A DNA stretch of 64,000 nt, taken from an uncultured bacterium (GTDB lineage Bacteria > Patescibacteriota > Saccharimonadia > Saccharimonadales > Saccharimonadaceae). The stretch lies in NCBI GenBank assembly GCA_938030735.1, contig CALHIM010000011.1, positions 1 to 64,000 of the forward strand, in the 5' to 3' direction. Shown here piece by piece: positions 1 through 9,689 of the stretch; within the stretch, counting starts at the first letter, position 1; each line of letters opens with the position of its first letter. The translations under genes and the position numbers were made by a program. The notes under the pieces were generated by a model. It had not been told where the DNA came from. It ran no database searches and saw only the letters and a list, made by a program, of their open reading frames with translations.

Positions 1-34
1 GTTAATCCTGAGCCAGGATCAAACTCTCCATAAA
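1..34 (-). rRNA. rrs: 16S rRNA, 5' end only (partial)
   Basis: The reverse complement of the first bases reads AGAGTTTGATCCTGGCTCAG, the universal 16S 5' primer site, followed by GATTAAC. The gene runs off the left edge of the window, so only about 34 nt are present. The exact mature 5' end is estimated by analogy with E. coli, where AGAGTTTGAT starts at nucleotide 8. Confidence 0.95.
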
Positions 35-154
35 AAAGAATTATCAAATTGATAAATCTATAAAATAGACTGACGATAAATTTGCACAATTAAATTGTTA
101 AAGTTCAGTTTTTATTCAACCTCGCTTTTTACTCCGCGCGCTGAACTATTAACC

Positions 155-183
155 ATTATACTCAATAGATTTTTAAAAGTCAA
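155..183 (-). promoter_or_regulatory. rRNA operon promoter (sigma70)
   Basis: On the minus strand, TTGACT (178-183) and TATAAT (155-160) are separated by exactly 17 nt, pointing into the 16S gene about 120 nt downstream. The intervening leader includes a GC-rich stretch (CGCGCGG) right after the expected start site. Confidence 0.88.
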
Positions 184-211
184 CACTTTTTTAAAAGAAA
201 ATTTGGAAAAA

Positions 212-238
212 ATTAAATAGGCCCTGAAAGCCTATCTA
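212..238 (-). terminator. Terminator after the DUF212 gene
   Basis: The minus strand forms a short hairpin (TAGGC / GCCTA with flanking A-T pairs), followed by AATTTTTT. It lies just downstream of the stop of the 246-668 gene and upstream of the rRNA promoter. Confidence 0.65.
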
Positions 239-245
239 ATTCAGT

Positions 246-668
246 CTATAACCCAAGTAAAAATGCCGTATATCCAATAAAAATTCCAATAACTGAACCA
301 ACAGCAACTTCTAGTGGAGTGTGACCTTTAACAACTCGGACTTTTTTAATTTTTAAATTCTGTTTTTCAATGATTTCATTAATTCTTTGTGCCTGAATAC
401 CATTCGAAAATCGCACTTTCATTGAATCATATATTACTATCATCGCAAATACAAAAGCTAAACCAAAAAATGAAGAATAAACACCCTCATGCAAACCAAC
501 AAGTGTTGCTAGCGCAATCACCACTGAACTGTGAGAACTTGGCATCCCACCACTCTCAGTGATGATTCGCTTAAATTTTGCGCTTTTATCTTTTCGAATT
601 TCAAGAATATATTTAGCACCTTGCGCAATTACCCAAGCCAACACGAAAACTACTAAATATCTTGGCAT
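246..668 (-). CDS. Divergent PAP2 / DUF212 family membrane protein
   Basis: This 140-aa protein matches the DUF212 (YuiD-like, divergent PAP2) family. That family is related to membrane acid phosphatases acting on lipid phosphates, but its substrate is not established. Visible signs are an N-terminal hydrophobic segment, the motif GGMPSSHSS near residues 40-48, a second hydrophobic block, and KGHTPLEVAVGS near the C-terminus, which supplies the conserved His. Its ATG overlaps the gyrA stop by one base (TAATG), so it is translationally coupled as the last gene of the gyrB-gyrA operon. Family assignment is confident; function is inferred only. Confidence 0.85.
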   Translation of the reverse strand: MPRYLVVFVLAWVIAQGAKYILEIRKDKSAKFKRIITESGGMPSSHSSVVIALATLVGLHEGVYSSFFGLAFVFAMIVIYDSMKVRFSNGIQAQRINEIIEKQNLKIKKVRVVKGHTPLEVAVGSVIGIFIGYTAFLLGL

Positions 669-3163
669 TATTCTTCCTCTCGACTTTCTTCCATTAAACC
701 AACACTTGCCACGGTATCATTATCAGAAAGTTTCATAATTCGAACACCCTGCGTAGTTCGACCTAAAGTTGGAATATCTTTAACAGCAACTCGAATCGTT
801 TGACCACCGCTTGAAATCATTAACGCATCAGAAACAGCCTCTGGCAAAGTTTGAACTGAAACGATTGGACCAGTTTTTGCGGTCACGATTGCAGCTTTAA
901 CACCAATTCCGCCACGATGTTTAACTTCAAAGTTAGAAACTTTTGTTGCTTTTCCGTAACCATTCGCTGAAATCACAAGAAGTTTTTGTGTTCCATCTTT
1001 TGCAACATCCATCCCAACAACGCTATCATTTGGTCGAAGTCGAACACCACGAACACCACGAGCCGCACGGCCCATTGCTCGGACATCATTTTCATTAAAG
1101 CGAACAGCTTGACCAGCTGATGTTGAAACGATAATATCACTCTGACCATCAGTTTTTTGAATCCAACGAAGTTCATCACCTTCATCAAGATTAATTGCAT
1201 TTAGGCCATTAGTTCGAATATTCGCAAAATCTTTAAGTGCTGTCTTTTTTACAGTACCCTTTACGGTAGCCATAAAGAGGTAATCTTCTGTACTACTATT
1301 TTGTTCAAGCTTGATGATTGATGTAATTTTTTCTTCAGGTTGGAGTTGTAGTAGATTTACCGCTGCAACACCCTTTGCTTGAAGACTTGCAGCAGGAACC
1401 TCATAAGCCTTAAGCCTGAATACTCGACCTTTATTCGTAAAGAACAGTAACCAATCATGCGTACTTGCTGGAATTAATTGATCAATAATATCTTGATCTT
1501 TTGTTGTCATTCCACGCTTACCTTTTCCACCACGATTTTGGCGGCGATAATCTGCTAGCAGAGTTCGCTTAATATAGTTTTCACTAGTTAGAAGAATCAC
1601 ACTTTCTTCCTCAGGAATAAGCTCTTCATCAGAGAATTTACCAAGCTCATGATTAATAACCTTAGTTTTACGCTCATCACCATATTTCTCTTTCATTTCG
1701 AGAAGTTCTTCTTTAATAATTCGAAGAATTTCATTCTCATCAGCAAGAATTGCCTCAAGCTCGCCAATAAGTTTCAAGAGAGCAGCAAGTTCAGCTTCGA
1801 TAGCTTCGCGTTCCAATCCAGTCAATCGGCGAAGTTGCATCGCAAGAATTGCTTTTGCTTGAATTTCAGTTAATCCAAACTTTTCGCGCAAAGCTTTTTC
1901 GGCAATATCTGTAGTTTTCGAAGCTCGAATCGTTGCAATAACTTCATCGATATGATCAAGCGCAATTTTCAAACCTTCTAAAATATGTGCACGAGCTTTT
2001 GCTTTTTTAAGTTCGAATTCTGTTCGGCGACGCACAACATTTCGGCGGTGCTTCACGAACTCATCAAGCATTTCTTTTAAGCCAAGCACTCGTGGCTGAA
2101 CACCATCAACCAAAGCAAGCATATTATAATGGAAGTTTGATTGAAGTGGAGTTAATTTATAAAGCTGGTTGAGAACTTTCTTTGGATATGCGTCCTTCTT
2201 AAGATCGATTACAATCTTAACCGTTCCACGCGCAGATTCATCTCGAAGGTCAGCAATTGTTGTAATTTTCTTTTCTTTAACTAGATCTGCAATCTTCTCG
2301 ATTAATGAAGCCTTATTAACATTATATGGAATTTCTGAAACTACAATTTGATGACGACCACGTTTAGTTTCAACGATTTCAGCAACTGCACGCATAGTAA
2401 CGCTTCCGCGACCAGTTCGATAAGCTTGAATCATTGGAGCTCCACCATAAACTACCGCACCTGTCGGGAAGTCTGGGCCTTTGACATATTTCATTAAATC
2501 TTCAAGCTTGGCTTCTGGATTACTGATTAGCTCAACAGTTGCATCAACAATTTCGCTCAAATTATGCGTTGGAATACTTGTCGCCATACCAACAGCAATA
2601 CCCATTTGACCGTTCAAAAGAAGGTTTGGTAATTTAGCTGGGAGAACTGACGGTTCACTTTCAGAACCGTCATAGTTTGGTCGAAAATCAACAGTGTCTT
2701 TATCGAGATCGTTCAACAAAATATCACCAATTCGACCAAGACGCGCCTCAGTATAACGCATAGCGGCCGCAGGATCACCATCCATTGAACCAAAGTTTCC
2801 CTGGCCTTCAACAAGAGGATATCGCATCACCCAGTCTTGTGCCAAACGAACCATCGAATCATAAATGGAGCTATCACCATGTGGGTGATATTTACCCATT
2901 ACGTCACCAACGATACGCGCAGACTTCTTAAATGAAGAGCCCGGTCGAACACCCATTTCTCCCATTGTATAAAGAACACGGCGATGGACCGGCTTCATTC
3001 CGTCTCGAACATCAGGCAATGCACGGTCAATAATAACAGACATTGAATAACGAAGAAATGAATCCTCCATTACGTCTTCAACTGTGCGATATTCCAAAAC
3101 TTTCGAATGATTTTGCTGTTCGATAATTTCACCTTCAAGAGGTTTTTTATTTTCATCTTCCAT
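668..3163 (-). CDS. gyrA: DNA gyrase subunit A
   Basis: This 831-aa type IIA topoisomerase subunit cuts and rejoins DNA during negative supercoiling. The winged-helix catalytic region has the active tyrosine in AMRYTEA (Tyr137). The quinolone-region residues equivalent to E. coli Ser83 and Asp87 are intact (Ser98, Asp102). A GyrA-box-like motif QNRGGKG near residue 550 and a six-blade C-terminal domain identify gyrase A rather than ParC; the box has Asn where Arg or Lys is usual. It starts 2 nt after the gyrB stop, so the two are co-transcribed. Length is usual for the family. Confidence 0.97.
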   Translation of the reverse strand: MEDENKKPLEGEIIEQQNHSKVLEYRTVEDVMEDSFLRYSMSVIIDRALPDVRDGMKPVHRRVLYTMGEMGVRPGSSFKKSARIVGDVMGKYHPHGDSSIYDSMVRLAQDWVMRYPLVEGQGNFGSMDGDPAAAMRYTEARLGRIGDILLNDLDKDTVDFRPNYDGSESEPSVLPAKLPNLLLNGQMGIAVGMATSIPTHNLSEIVDATVELISNPEAKLEDLMKYVKGPDFPTGAVVYGGAPMIQAYRTGRGSVTMRAVAEIVETKRGRHQIVVSEIPYNVNKASLIEKIADLVKEKKITTIADLRDESARGTVKIVIDLKKDAYPKKVLNQLYKLTPLQSNFHYNMLALVDGVQPRVLGLKEMLDEFVKHRRNVVRRRTEFELKKAKARAHILEGLKIALDHIDEVIATIRASKTTDIAEKALREKFGLTEIQAKAILAMQLRRLTGLEREAIEAELAALLKLIGELEAILADENEILRIIKEELLEMKEKYGDERKTKVINHELGKFSDEELIPEEESVILLTSENYIKRTLLADYRRQNRGGKGKRGMTTKDQDIIDQLIPASTHDWLLFFTNKGRVFRLKAYEVPAASLQAKGVAAVNLLQLQPEEKITSIIKLEQNSSTEDYLFMATVKGTVKKTALKDFANIRTNGLNAINLDEGDELRWIQKTDGQSDIIVSTSAGQAVRFNENDVRAMGRAARGVRGVRLRPNDSVVGMDVAKDGTQKLLVISANGYGKATKVSNFEVKHRGGIGVKAAIVTAKTGPIVSVQTLPEAVSDALMISSGGQTIRVAVKDIPTLGRTTQGVRIMKLSDNDTVASVGLMEESREEE

Positions 3164-3165
3164 AA

Positions 3166-5145
3166 TTAAACATCCAATTCTTCAAGGTTAACATATTTCG
3201 CATTTGTCTGGATGAAGCTCTTTCGCATTGAAACTTCACTTCCCATCAACTTCGTGAAAATTGCATCTGCACGTTCAGCATCTTCAAGCTTTAATTGAAT
3301 TAAGACACGATTTTCTGGATTCATTGTTGTTTCCCAGAGTTGTGTTGCATCCATCTCACCAAGACCCTTATATCGCTGAATTCCCGTTAGACCAGCCTGC
3401 TTGATCTCATTATCTTCTGGATTAATTTGTGTTCCGCGAGCTTTTCGCTCTTCAATTAATTCTTTAATTTTCGCGTCACGTTCTTCGTCGCTATAAACAT
3501 AATAGTGTTTATTTCCTGAACCCTTTAATAAGAATAGCGGAGGTTTCGCAAGATAGATGTGTCCACCTTCAACAACTTCACGCATATATCGGAAAAAGAA
3601 AGTCATTAAAAGCGTTGCGATATGGCTTCCGTCAACATCAGCATCGGTCATAATAATGATTCGGTGATATCGCAAGCCAGAAATATCAAATTGCTCTCCA
3701 ATTCCAACGCCCATCCCTTTAATAAGTGAAACAATTTCATTATTAGCCAGCATCTTGTCAAGTCGAGCACGTTCCGTATTTAAAACTTTACCACGAAGAG
3801 GCAAAATTGCTTGCGTTCGAGCATCACGTCCGTTCTTCGCAGAACCACCAGCTGAATCTCCCTCAACAATATAAAGTTCACACTCTTCTGGTTTCTTTGA
3901 AGAACAGTCTGCAAGTTTTCCAGGTAGATTCAAACCATCCAAAACACCTTTTCGAATCACATTTTCACGTGCAGCACGTGCAGCTTTTCGTGCTCGAGCT
4001 GCAAGGAGAGCTTTATTTACAATTTTTTTAGCTACAGCTGGATTTTCATCAAGATAGTAGCCAAAATACTCATTCATTACTTGCTGAACATACCGGCGAA
4101 CCTCTGGATTACCAAGCTTGTTTTTAGTTTGCCCTTCAAATTGCGGGTCTGGTAATTTCACCAAAATAATTGCGGTCAAACCTTCGCGAATATCATCACC
4201 TGAAAGGTTATCTTCTTTTTCTTTAAGAAGATTATTCTTGCGAGCGTATTCGTTAATCGTTTGAGTTAAAGAACTTCGAAAACCAACAACATGAGTTCCG
4301 CCATCTGGGTTAATAACATTGTTCGCAAAAGCGCGAACGTTCTCATTATAACTATCGTTATATTGAATTGCCACTTCAACCATTGAATCTTCAACTTGTT
4401 TCTCAACATAAAATGGTTGCTCAGAAAGAACTTCTTTACCAACGTTCAAACTTTTAACGTAGCTCTGAATCCCTCCTTCGAAATAGAAAGCTTGTCGCTC
4501 GCCAGTTCGTTCATCATCAACTTGAGTATAAATTCCTTTTGTTAGGTATGATTGATGACGTAGATAATTAACAACCCATTTATAATCAAAAGTCACAGTT
4601 TCTTTAAAAATTGTTGGGTCTGGATAAAAAGTTATGCTCGTTCCATCTTCGCGGCCAGTTTTGCCGAGTTTCTTAAGTTCAGTAGTTGGAACACCTCGCT
4701 CAAATTCAATCCGATAAAGTTGGCCTTTTTTAACAACTTCAGCAATCATTTTCGTCGAAAGAGCATTCACAACACTTGAGCCCACACCATGCAGACCAGA
4801 TGAAACTTTATATCCGCCGCCGCCGAATTTTCCACCAGCGTGAAGAACAGTTAAAACAGTTTCAAGTGTGCTTTTTCCAGTTTTTGGATGAATATCAACA
4901 GGAATACCACGCCCATCATCTGTAATATTAATTCCGCCATCATCTAAAATTCGCACAATAACTTTTGTGCCGTAGCCAGCAATCGCTTCGTCAATAGAGT
5001 TATCGGCAATTTCTTTAATAAGATGATGAACACCTTCATAGCCGGTTGAGCCGATATACATTCCGGGGCGCTTTCGAACAGGTTCAAGACCCTCAAGAAC
5101 TTGGATCTGAGAACCGTCGTAATTATTTTCTTTTTGTTTAGACAT
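3166..5145 (-). CDS. gyrB: DNA gyrase subunit B
   Basis: This 659-aa ATPase subunit of gyrase is the partner of the GyrA encoded immediately downstream. The GHKL ATPase domain shows DNSIDEAIAG, DDGRGIPVDIH and GLHGVGSSVVNALS. The TOPRIM domain shows EGDSAGGSAK and the metal-binding DADVDGSHI, and the C-terminal GyrB tail with RYKGLGEM is present. The length matches the short Gram-positive type, without the proteobacterial insertion. The ATG at 5145 has a good ribosome binding site (GAGAGG, about 6 nt upstream). First gene of the gyrB-gyrA-DUF212 operon. Confidence 0.97.
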   Translation of the reverse strand: MSKQKENNYDGSQIQVLEGLEPVRKRPGMYIGSTGYEGVHHLIKEIADNSIDEAIAGYGTKVIVRILDDGGINITDDGRGIPVDIHPKTGKSTLETVLTVLHAGGKFGGGGYKVSSGLHGVGSSVVNALSTKMIAEVVKKGQLYRIEFERGVPTTELKKLGKTGREDGTSITFYPDPTIFKETVTFDYKWVVNYLRHQSYLTKGIYTQVDDERTGERQAFYFEGGIQSYVKSLNVGKEVLSEQPFYVEKQVEDSMVEVAIQYNDSYNENVRAFANNVINPDGGTHVVGFRSSLTQTINEYARKNNLLKEKEDNLSGDDIREGLTAIILVKLPDPQFEGQTKNKLGNPEVRRYVQQVMNEYFGYYLDENPAVAKKIVNKALLAARARKAARAARENVIRKGVLDGLNLPGKLADCSSKKPEECELYIVEGDSAGGSAKNGRDARTQAILPLRGKVLNTERARLDKMLANNEIVSLIKGMGVGIGEQFDISGLRYHRIIIMTDADVDGSHIATLLMTFFFRYMREVVEGGHIYLAKPPLFLLKGSGNKHYYVYSDEERDAKIKELIEERKARGTQINPEDNEIKQAGLTGIQRYKGLGEMDATQLWETTMNPENRVLIQLKLEDAERADAIFTKLMGSEVSMRKSFIQTNAKYVNLEELDV

Positions 5146-5190
5146 TCTTACCTCTCATTCAGAACTTCCATAAATAAAATTTATATCTGT

Positions 5191-5219
5191 ATTATACCTT
5201 ATTTTATAAAAAAATTCAA
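5191..5219 (-). promoter_or_regulatory. gyrB promoter
   Basis: On the minus strand, TTGAAT (5214-5219), a 17-nt spacer and TATAAT (5191-5196) give a 5' leader of about 40 nt that carries a ribosome binding site. It lies back to back with the plus-strand region serving the gene at 5282. Confidence 0.75.
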
Positions 5220-5281
5220 ATAAATCTTATTTTTTTATAAAAAATATGCTAAAATATAAGCATTAAGTTAAAAGGTGGGAT

Positions 5282-6016
5282 ATGTTTAAAGATATTATTT
5301 TAGGTTATTACCGTAGTCCTTCTATGGGCAAAAAAATACAAGATTATAAAATAAAACTAAAAAATGATTTAAAATGGTGGATTTTTAATATTTTTGCTAT
5401 TGTTTTTGTATTTTTTACAATATTTTTAACTAATATCTTACCTTCGAAAACTATGTCTAATAATATAGTCAAAAAAACATCATTAAATCCTAACCTAGCC
5501 TATAATGTAAAATCAACAGCAAAACGCCCGCTCCAGCCTAAAGATATTATTTCTTACACATTAACCGCAACTAATAATTCAAAAATAGTTCAGGATTCAA
5601 ATTTCGAAGTCAATATATCAGATATACTGGAATATGCCGACCTTCTTGATGGAGGAGATTATAAAATCAAAGATGGCATAATATATTGGAATAATTCTAA
5701 TATCGAGCCCGGAGAATCAAAAAGCAAATTTTTTGCAATAAAAATTAAAGACAGAATCCCAACCTTTAAACAACAGGGTGAGTCATTTGATTGCTTTATT
5801 AAATTAAATTTTGGTGAAGTTTCAAAAACCCCAATAAAATGTCCTTTTATAAAAAATATTGATTACTTCTTAAATTCAATCCCAGCTCTTGAGCAATATA
5901 TAATTTTACTATTTTTAATTGTTCTATTTTTTATATCAATAATTATGACACTTCGTACAAATTTATTATACAAAGAAATACGCTATTTTAGTCAATATTC
6001 AGGAGAAATGAAATAA
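5282..6016 (+). CDS. Membrane-anchored protein with DUF11-like extracellular domain
   Basis: This 244-aa orphan has a transmembrane helix near residues 33-55, an outside domain of about 150 residues, and a second helix near residues 205-225. The middle contains DIISYTLTATNNS, reminiscent of DUF11/isopeptide-type beta-sandwich repeats found on bacterial surface proteins; this match is by eye only. It starts with ATG after AAGGTGGG and overlaps the next gene by one base (TAATG), so the two form a small operon. Likely a cell-surface structural or adhesion protein; function unknown. Confidence 0.6.
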   Translation: MFKDIILGYYRSPSMGKKIQDYKIKLKNDLKWWIFNIFAIVFVFFTIFLTNILPSKTMSNNIVKKTSLNPNLAYNVKSTAKRPLQPKDIISYTLTATNNSKIVQDSNFEVNISDILEYADLLDGGDYKIKDGIIYWNNSNIEPGESKSKFFAIKIKDRIPTFKQQGESFDCFIKLNFGEVSKTPIKCPFIKNIDYFLNSIPALEQYIILLFLIVLFFISIIMTLRTNLLYKEIRYFSQYSGEMK

Positions 6017-6324
6017 TGAAAAATAATCAAACTTACCAAAAAATATTAGATTTCACACATAAAGATTCAAATTTCAAAAATAATCTTTTTCGAAGTATTT
6101 TTCACTCTAGCGTTTTAGATTTTTTACTAAATATTGTCGAAAAAATAATAAAGCCAAAAGTACTTTTTATATCAATAATATTATCATTAATTATTTATTA
6201 CTCCGTTCTTTACATTTCAATACTCAACGGATTCTCTGTAAGATCAGAGATTTTGATATACTTAATATCAACATTATTCATCTTTTTATCTCTTATAAGA
6301 TTAGTCAAAAATAAAATCAGGTAG
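6016..6324 (+). CDS. Small two-helix membrane protein
   Basis: This 102-aa protein is not recognised. A polar N-terminal third is followed by two hydrophobic segments (about residues 48-68 and 75-94) and a basic tail, so it is probably an inner-membrane protein. Its ATG overlaps the stop of the preceding DUF11-like gene (TAATG). Translational coupling suggests the two products act together at the membrane. The gene ends inside a strong bidirectional terminator shared with the convergent VirD4-like gene. Confidence 0.6.
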   Translation: MKNNQTYQKILDFTHKDSNFKNNLFRSIFHSSVLDFLLNIVEKIIKPKVLFISIILSLIIYYSVLYISILNGFSVRSEILIYLISTLFIFLSLIRLVKNKIR

Positions 6325-6344
6325 TTACTAACTACCTGATTTTA
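6312..6344. terminator. Bidirectional terminator between convergent genes
   Basis: A perfect 14-bp inverted repeat with a 5-nt loop; the A and T runs at its ends allow termination from both sides. The stop codons of both convergent genes (6324 and 6332) lie within it. Confidence 0.9.
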
Positions 6345-9256
6345 AATATAACCTCACCATCATCAACTTTTTTATAGTTATTCTTAGCAGTATTAGAAGA
6401 GTTATTGTTTAAGTCATTAGAGGTTCTCGTAGTTCTTATATCTTGAATTACAGAATCATTTTGAATTTGTTGCGGCTTAGTATTTTGCTGAACTTGTGGA
6501 TTATTTGAATTATTCGCGCTATAAGAGCTTACACTTTGGCTCTGCATAATATTTTTCTGAAAAGTTCTCGCTAGACTACTCTTTAAAGGAGTCTCTAGTT
6601 GATTTTGTTGAATATTAGAATTTGAATTACTACTCCTTATTTCATCCCTCTTTTTTAGCCAATCATCCAAAAATGAATCTTTTTTAATACTGTCATCAGG
6701 ATCATTCAGATTAGCATTAGCATTATTAGAGACGCCCGAGAACGCCCTTTCTTGCCAACTAACTTGATTTTTTTGCTGCACCTGAGTTTGGTGCAGTTGC
6801 GGCTGAGATAAATTAGTTCTAGGATTAACGCTCAAACGCCTTCGAATTTCATCTTCAACAATAGCTCGAGGACGACCATATTTTGAAGCTGAATATTTTC
6901 GAAGTCCTTCACGAATCTCTGGATTAGATTTGCCAAAAGGAGGCAAAAGTTTCATTGTGAATGGAGCTGATGGAAATCCATTAACTAAAACAGTCGTAAT
7001 TGAATTATAATTAGGCGTTTTAGTTAAATCTTCAGCAGTAAACGTTGGCGTAAAGGCCTTTTGAAGAACTTCCGCGTCATCAATACCAATCCTACCAACA
7101 ATCTTGTTAGGAACGTTACCAAAAATAGCACCCTTGATTGAATCTTTCAACTGAGTTGTAAACTGGTTTGCTAAAATTAAATTCAGACGATATTTTCGAG
7201 CTTCAGACAAAATAGATTCAAAAGAATCGGTTGCAAAGTTTTGGAACTCATCAACAAATAGACAAAAATCTTTTCGCTGGTCTTCAGATATATCTGCACG
7301 GCTCATTGCTGCCGCTTGAAACTTCATCACAAAAACCATACCAAGGAGTTTTGCTGCTGCTTCTCCAAGTTTACCTTTCGAAAGATTTACGAGCAAAATC
7401 TTATTGTTATCCATAACTTCGCGAATACTAAATGCACTCTTTTTTTGGCCAATAATATTATTAACCAAGCCACTTTCGAATGGCGCCCATTTAGAAACAA
7501 CCCAAGAAACAAGTTCTCCTGCATCATTAGATTTTTGCGAGGCTGGCCACTCTTTAGTCCAAAAGTCAATTGCGCGCTGATTTCGAAGGTACTTAATTTT
7601 TTGCTTTGCAAACTCTGGGTCAACAAGGACTTTTGGAATATCCATAAAAGTTCCTCCATCCGGGTCGCTCATTAGTAGTAACGCCGCATTTCGAACAATA
7701 TTCTCCATTCGGGGGCCAACAACACCAGTGTTTCCTGGATCATAGAGAGATTTTAGCATTGAATTAGTCTCGGAAATCACAAAGTCCATCTCTTCAGGAC
7801 TTGAGGCCTCAAAAATATTGAAACCAAGTGGATTCTCGGTATCACTCGGATCGAAATAAATCACATCGTCCATTCGCGATTGAGGAATCATCCCGAGTAA
7901 TTCTTCAACGGAATCTCCGTGCGGATCAATAAAACAAAAACCTCGTCCGTCCATTATATCTTGATAAGCCAAATTCTCAAGGAGCTTAGATTTACCCATA
8001 CCAGTCTGACCAATGATATATGTATGGCGGCGGCGATCATTAACTCCAAGGCGAATTTGCTTTTCAACACCGCGGAATTCATTCACTCCAATCAATAAAC
8101 CTTCTTTCATTGGCTCAGTTGGACCATCAACTTGCCGAATTCTTTGACGCTCAATTTTGCCCGTTGGAATTGAATTTTGATTTGGTAAGTGAAAAATTGT
8201 TGAAAGTTCAACACTATTCAAGATATTCTGATTTGTACTTTGAGGGAAAAACCGAAAAATATAAGCAGTAACTAATTCGTCAATATTATTAGTCATATTA
8301 AATTTGAAACCATTATATCGAGGTGAATCAAATAAAGAAAATGCTGAGACGATAGATTGTAAAATTGCTTGGCTTTTCGAAGCCGTGGAAGAAGAAGTTA
8401 CCACCCGAGTTAAAACTTCATAACCTGGATATTTAGTTTTATCTTCAATTGCTTGGATTTCTTCATTTTCTAAAGCTGTAAGCTGTGGATATTCGGTATT
8501 CGATGTATTTAAACCGTATGTAGGTGGTTTCCATAAAGCTTCCATAATATCAAGTACGGCTTTAGTATTATTATTTTTCTTACCTTTACCCTTTCGAATT
8601 GACTCAACCTTTTCATTAGATTTAAGAGTCCAACTCTCAGGTGCGGGTCTGAACATAATTTGAATCGCCGCTCCGTCTCCACGTTCAACACTGCTCAAGG
8701 CATCTAATAATGCCCGGGCAGCATCACGACGGCTTTCTTGATACGTTGCAATTGGATAAAAGTAGTCTTTTTTAAGTTCAAATTCACCGCCAATCACGCC
8801 TTGCATCTTTCCTTGTTGAGAAAAAATATTTTCCATTTCAACTTCTTCAAGACGAGCCGCTGGGTATGCAGCAGAGATTGCTTGCTTGATCGTTTCGGTC
8901 AAAACCGCAGGAACAACCGCATAATACCGAACAAGACCATCACTTGCAACAATTTCGAAAGAAATATGTCTCTGACCATAAAGTTTAGTTTTAAACCCTT
9001 TCGTTGCGGTGCTTGCGATAATATTATACATTGTTTGAGCTTCAGAAAGAACTTCATCTACAACATCCCGTTCATCACGACCACCAACCTCAAGGTCATC
9101 ACTTGGCGGCGGAAGGTGAATTCGAATTGGCACCATTTTTAGGCCACGCTCATAATTTTTCGCCTCTTGAACCATTCTTTTATATTGATCAAAAGCAAAA
9201 TAAGAAGCCACGCAAATAATTACAAAGCTAATAAATAATATTATCCAAATTCCCAT
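6332..9256 (-). CDS. VirD4/TraG-like type IV secretion DNA-binding ATPase
   Basis: This 974-aa protein has an N-terminal membrane helix (about residues 3-24), then a HerA/VirD4-type P-loop ATPase. Walker A is GQTGMGKSKLL, Walker B is CLFVDEFQNF, and ANQFTTQL follows as in coupling-protein families. The last 170 residues are Gln/Asn/Ser-rich and probably disordered. Family members couple DNA or protein substrates to type IV secretion channels. No VirB4, VirB6 or relaxase gene is visible in the window, so a substrate cannot be named. It follows the 136-aa gene with a TAATG overlap. ATPase class is confident; secretion role is inferred. Confidence 0.85.
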   Translation of the reverse strand: MGIWIILFISFVIICVASYFAFDQYKRMVQEAKNYERGLKMVPIRIHLPPPSDDLEVGGRDERDVVDEVLSEAQTMYNIIASTATKGFKTKLYGQRHISFEIVASDGLVRYYAVVPAVLTETIKQAISAAYPAARLEEVEMENIFSQQGKMQGVIGGEFELKKDYFYPIATYQESRRDAARALLDALSSVERGDGAAIQIMFRPAPESWTLKSNEKVESIRKGKGKKNNNTKAVLDIMEALWKPPTYGLNTSNTEYPQLTALENEEIQAIEDKTKYPGYEVLTRVVTSSSTASKSQAILQSIVSAFSLFDSPRYNGFKFNMTNNIDELVTAYIFRFFPQSTNQNILNSVELSTIFHLPNQNSIPTGKIERQRIRQVDGPTEPMKEGLLIGVNEFRGVEKQIRLGVNDRRRHTYIIGQTGMGKSKLLENLAYQDIMDGRGFCFIDPHGDSVEELLGMIPQSRMDDVIYFDPSDTENPLGFNIFEASSPEEMDFVISETNSMLKSLYDPGNTGVVGPRMENIVRNAALLLMSDPDGGTFMDIPKVLVDPEFAKQKIKYLRNQRAIDFWTKEWPASQKSNDAGELVSWVVSKWAPFESGLVNNIIGQKKSAFSIREVMDNNKILLVNLSKGKLGEAAAKLLGMVFVMKFQAAAMSRADISEDQRKDFCLFVDEFQNFATDSFESILSEARKYRLNLILANQFTTQLKDSIKGAIFGNVPNKIVGRIGIDDAEVLQKAFTPTFTAEDLTKTPNYNSITTVLVNGFPSAPFTMKLLPPFGKSNPEIREGLRKYSASKYGRPRAIVEDEIRRRLSVNPRTNLSQPQLHQTQVQQKNQVSWQERAFSGVSNNANANLNDPDDSIKKDSFLDDWLKKRDEIRSSNSNSNIQQNQLETPLKSSLARTFQKNIMQSQSVSSYSANNSNNPQVQQNTKPQQIQNDSVIQDIRTTRTSNDLNNNSSNTAKNNYKKVDDGEVIFKIR

Positions 9257-9666
9257 TACTTTCCACCATTTATAATTCTATTATATCTTTTTTTCAAATA
9301 GTCTATCTGCATTTCTTTAAATCGAACCTCACGAGCATATGGATCGCCCTTAGTTTCAACTATCATCTTCTTCAGATCTTTCACCCATTCATCTTCCATG
9401 AGGTCGATATCTCTTGCGGTAGCTGGAACTACGGCTACTGGGCTGTTTGCTGATAATTCTTGAACCGTTGGCAAAATAGCTTGTGAAATTGGCTGCTGAG
9501 AATCTTGATTCGAAAAAGCTTGCATAGCTTCGGCTCTAGCCTTATCACTATCAATTCTGTTTATATTTTGCTCAAAGCCAAAATTCCCCACTTCGTGAGG
9601 ATTATTTGTTGGTTGCGATTGAGCTTCAAAAACTCGTGGAATTTCAAAATTTTTTTGCGGTTCCAT
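9256..9666 (-). CDS. Small hypothetical protein coupled to the VirD4-like ATPase
   Basis: This 136-aa soluble protein is not recognised. The N-terminal half is low-complexity (Gln, Asn, Pro, Ala). The last 45 residues are charged and predicted helical, ending YLKKRYNRIINGGK. It overlaps the ATPase start (TAATG), which suggests an accessory or substrate-adaptor role for that ATPase. A -10 hexamer TATAAT at 9675-9680 lies only 8 nt before the ATG and there is no ribosome binding site, so the mRNA is probably leaderless. Confidence 0.6.
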   Translation of the reverse strand: MEPQKNFEIPRVFEAQSQPTNNPHEVGNFGFEQNINRIDSDKARAEAMQAFSNQDSQQPISQAILPTVQELSANSPVAVVPATARDIDLMEDEWVKDLKKMIVETKGDPYAREVRFKEMQIDYLKKRYNRIINGGK

Positions 9667-9689
9667 ATGTAACTATTATATCACAAACT

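Noticed and set aside
668..3163. gyrA read as parC (topoisomerase IV)
   Set aside because: A GyrA-box-like QNRGGKG and an adjacent gyrB support gyrase.
7231..7675. Plus-strand open frames opposite the VirD4-like gene and similar shadows elsewhere
   Set aside because: They lie opposite strongly conserved domains, lack ribosome binding sites and show low-complexity composition.
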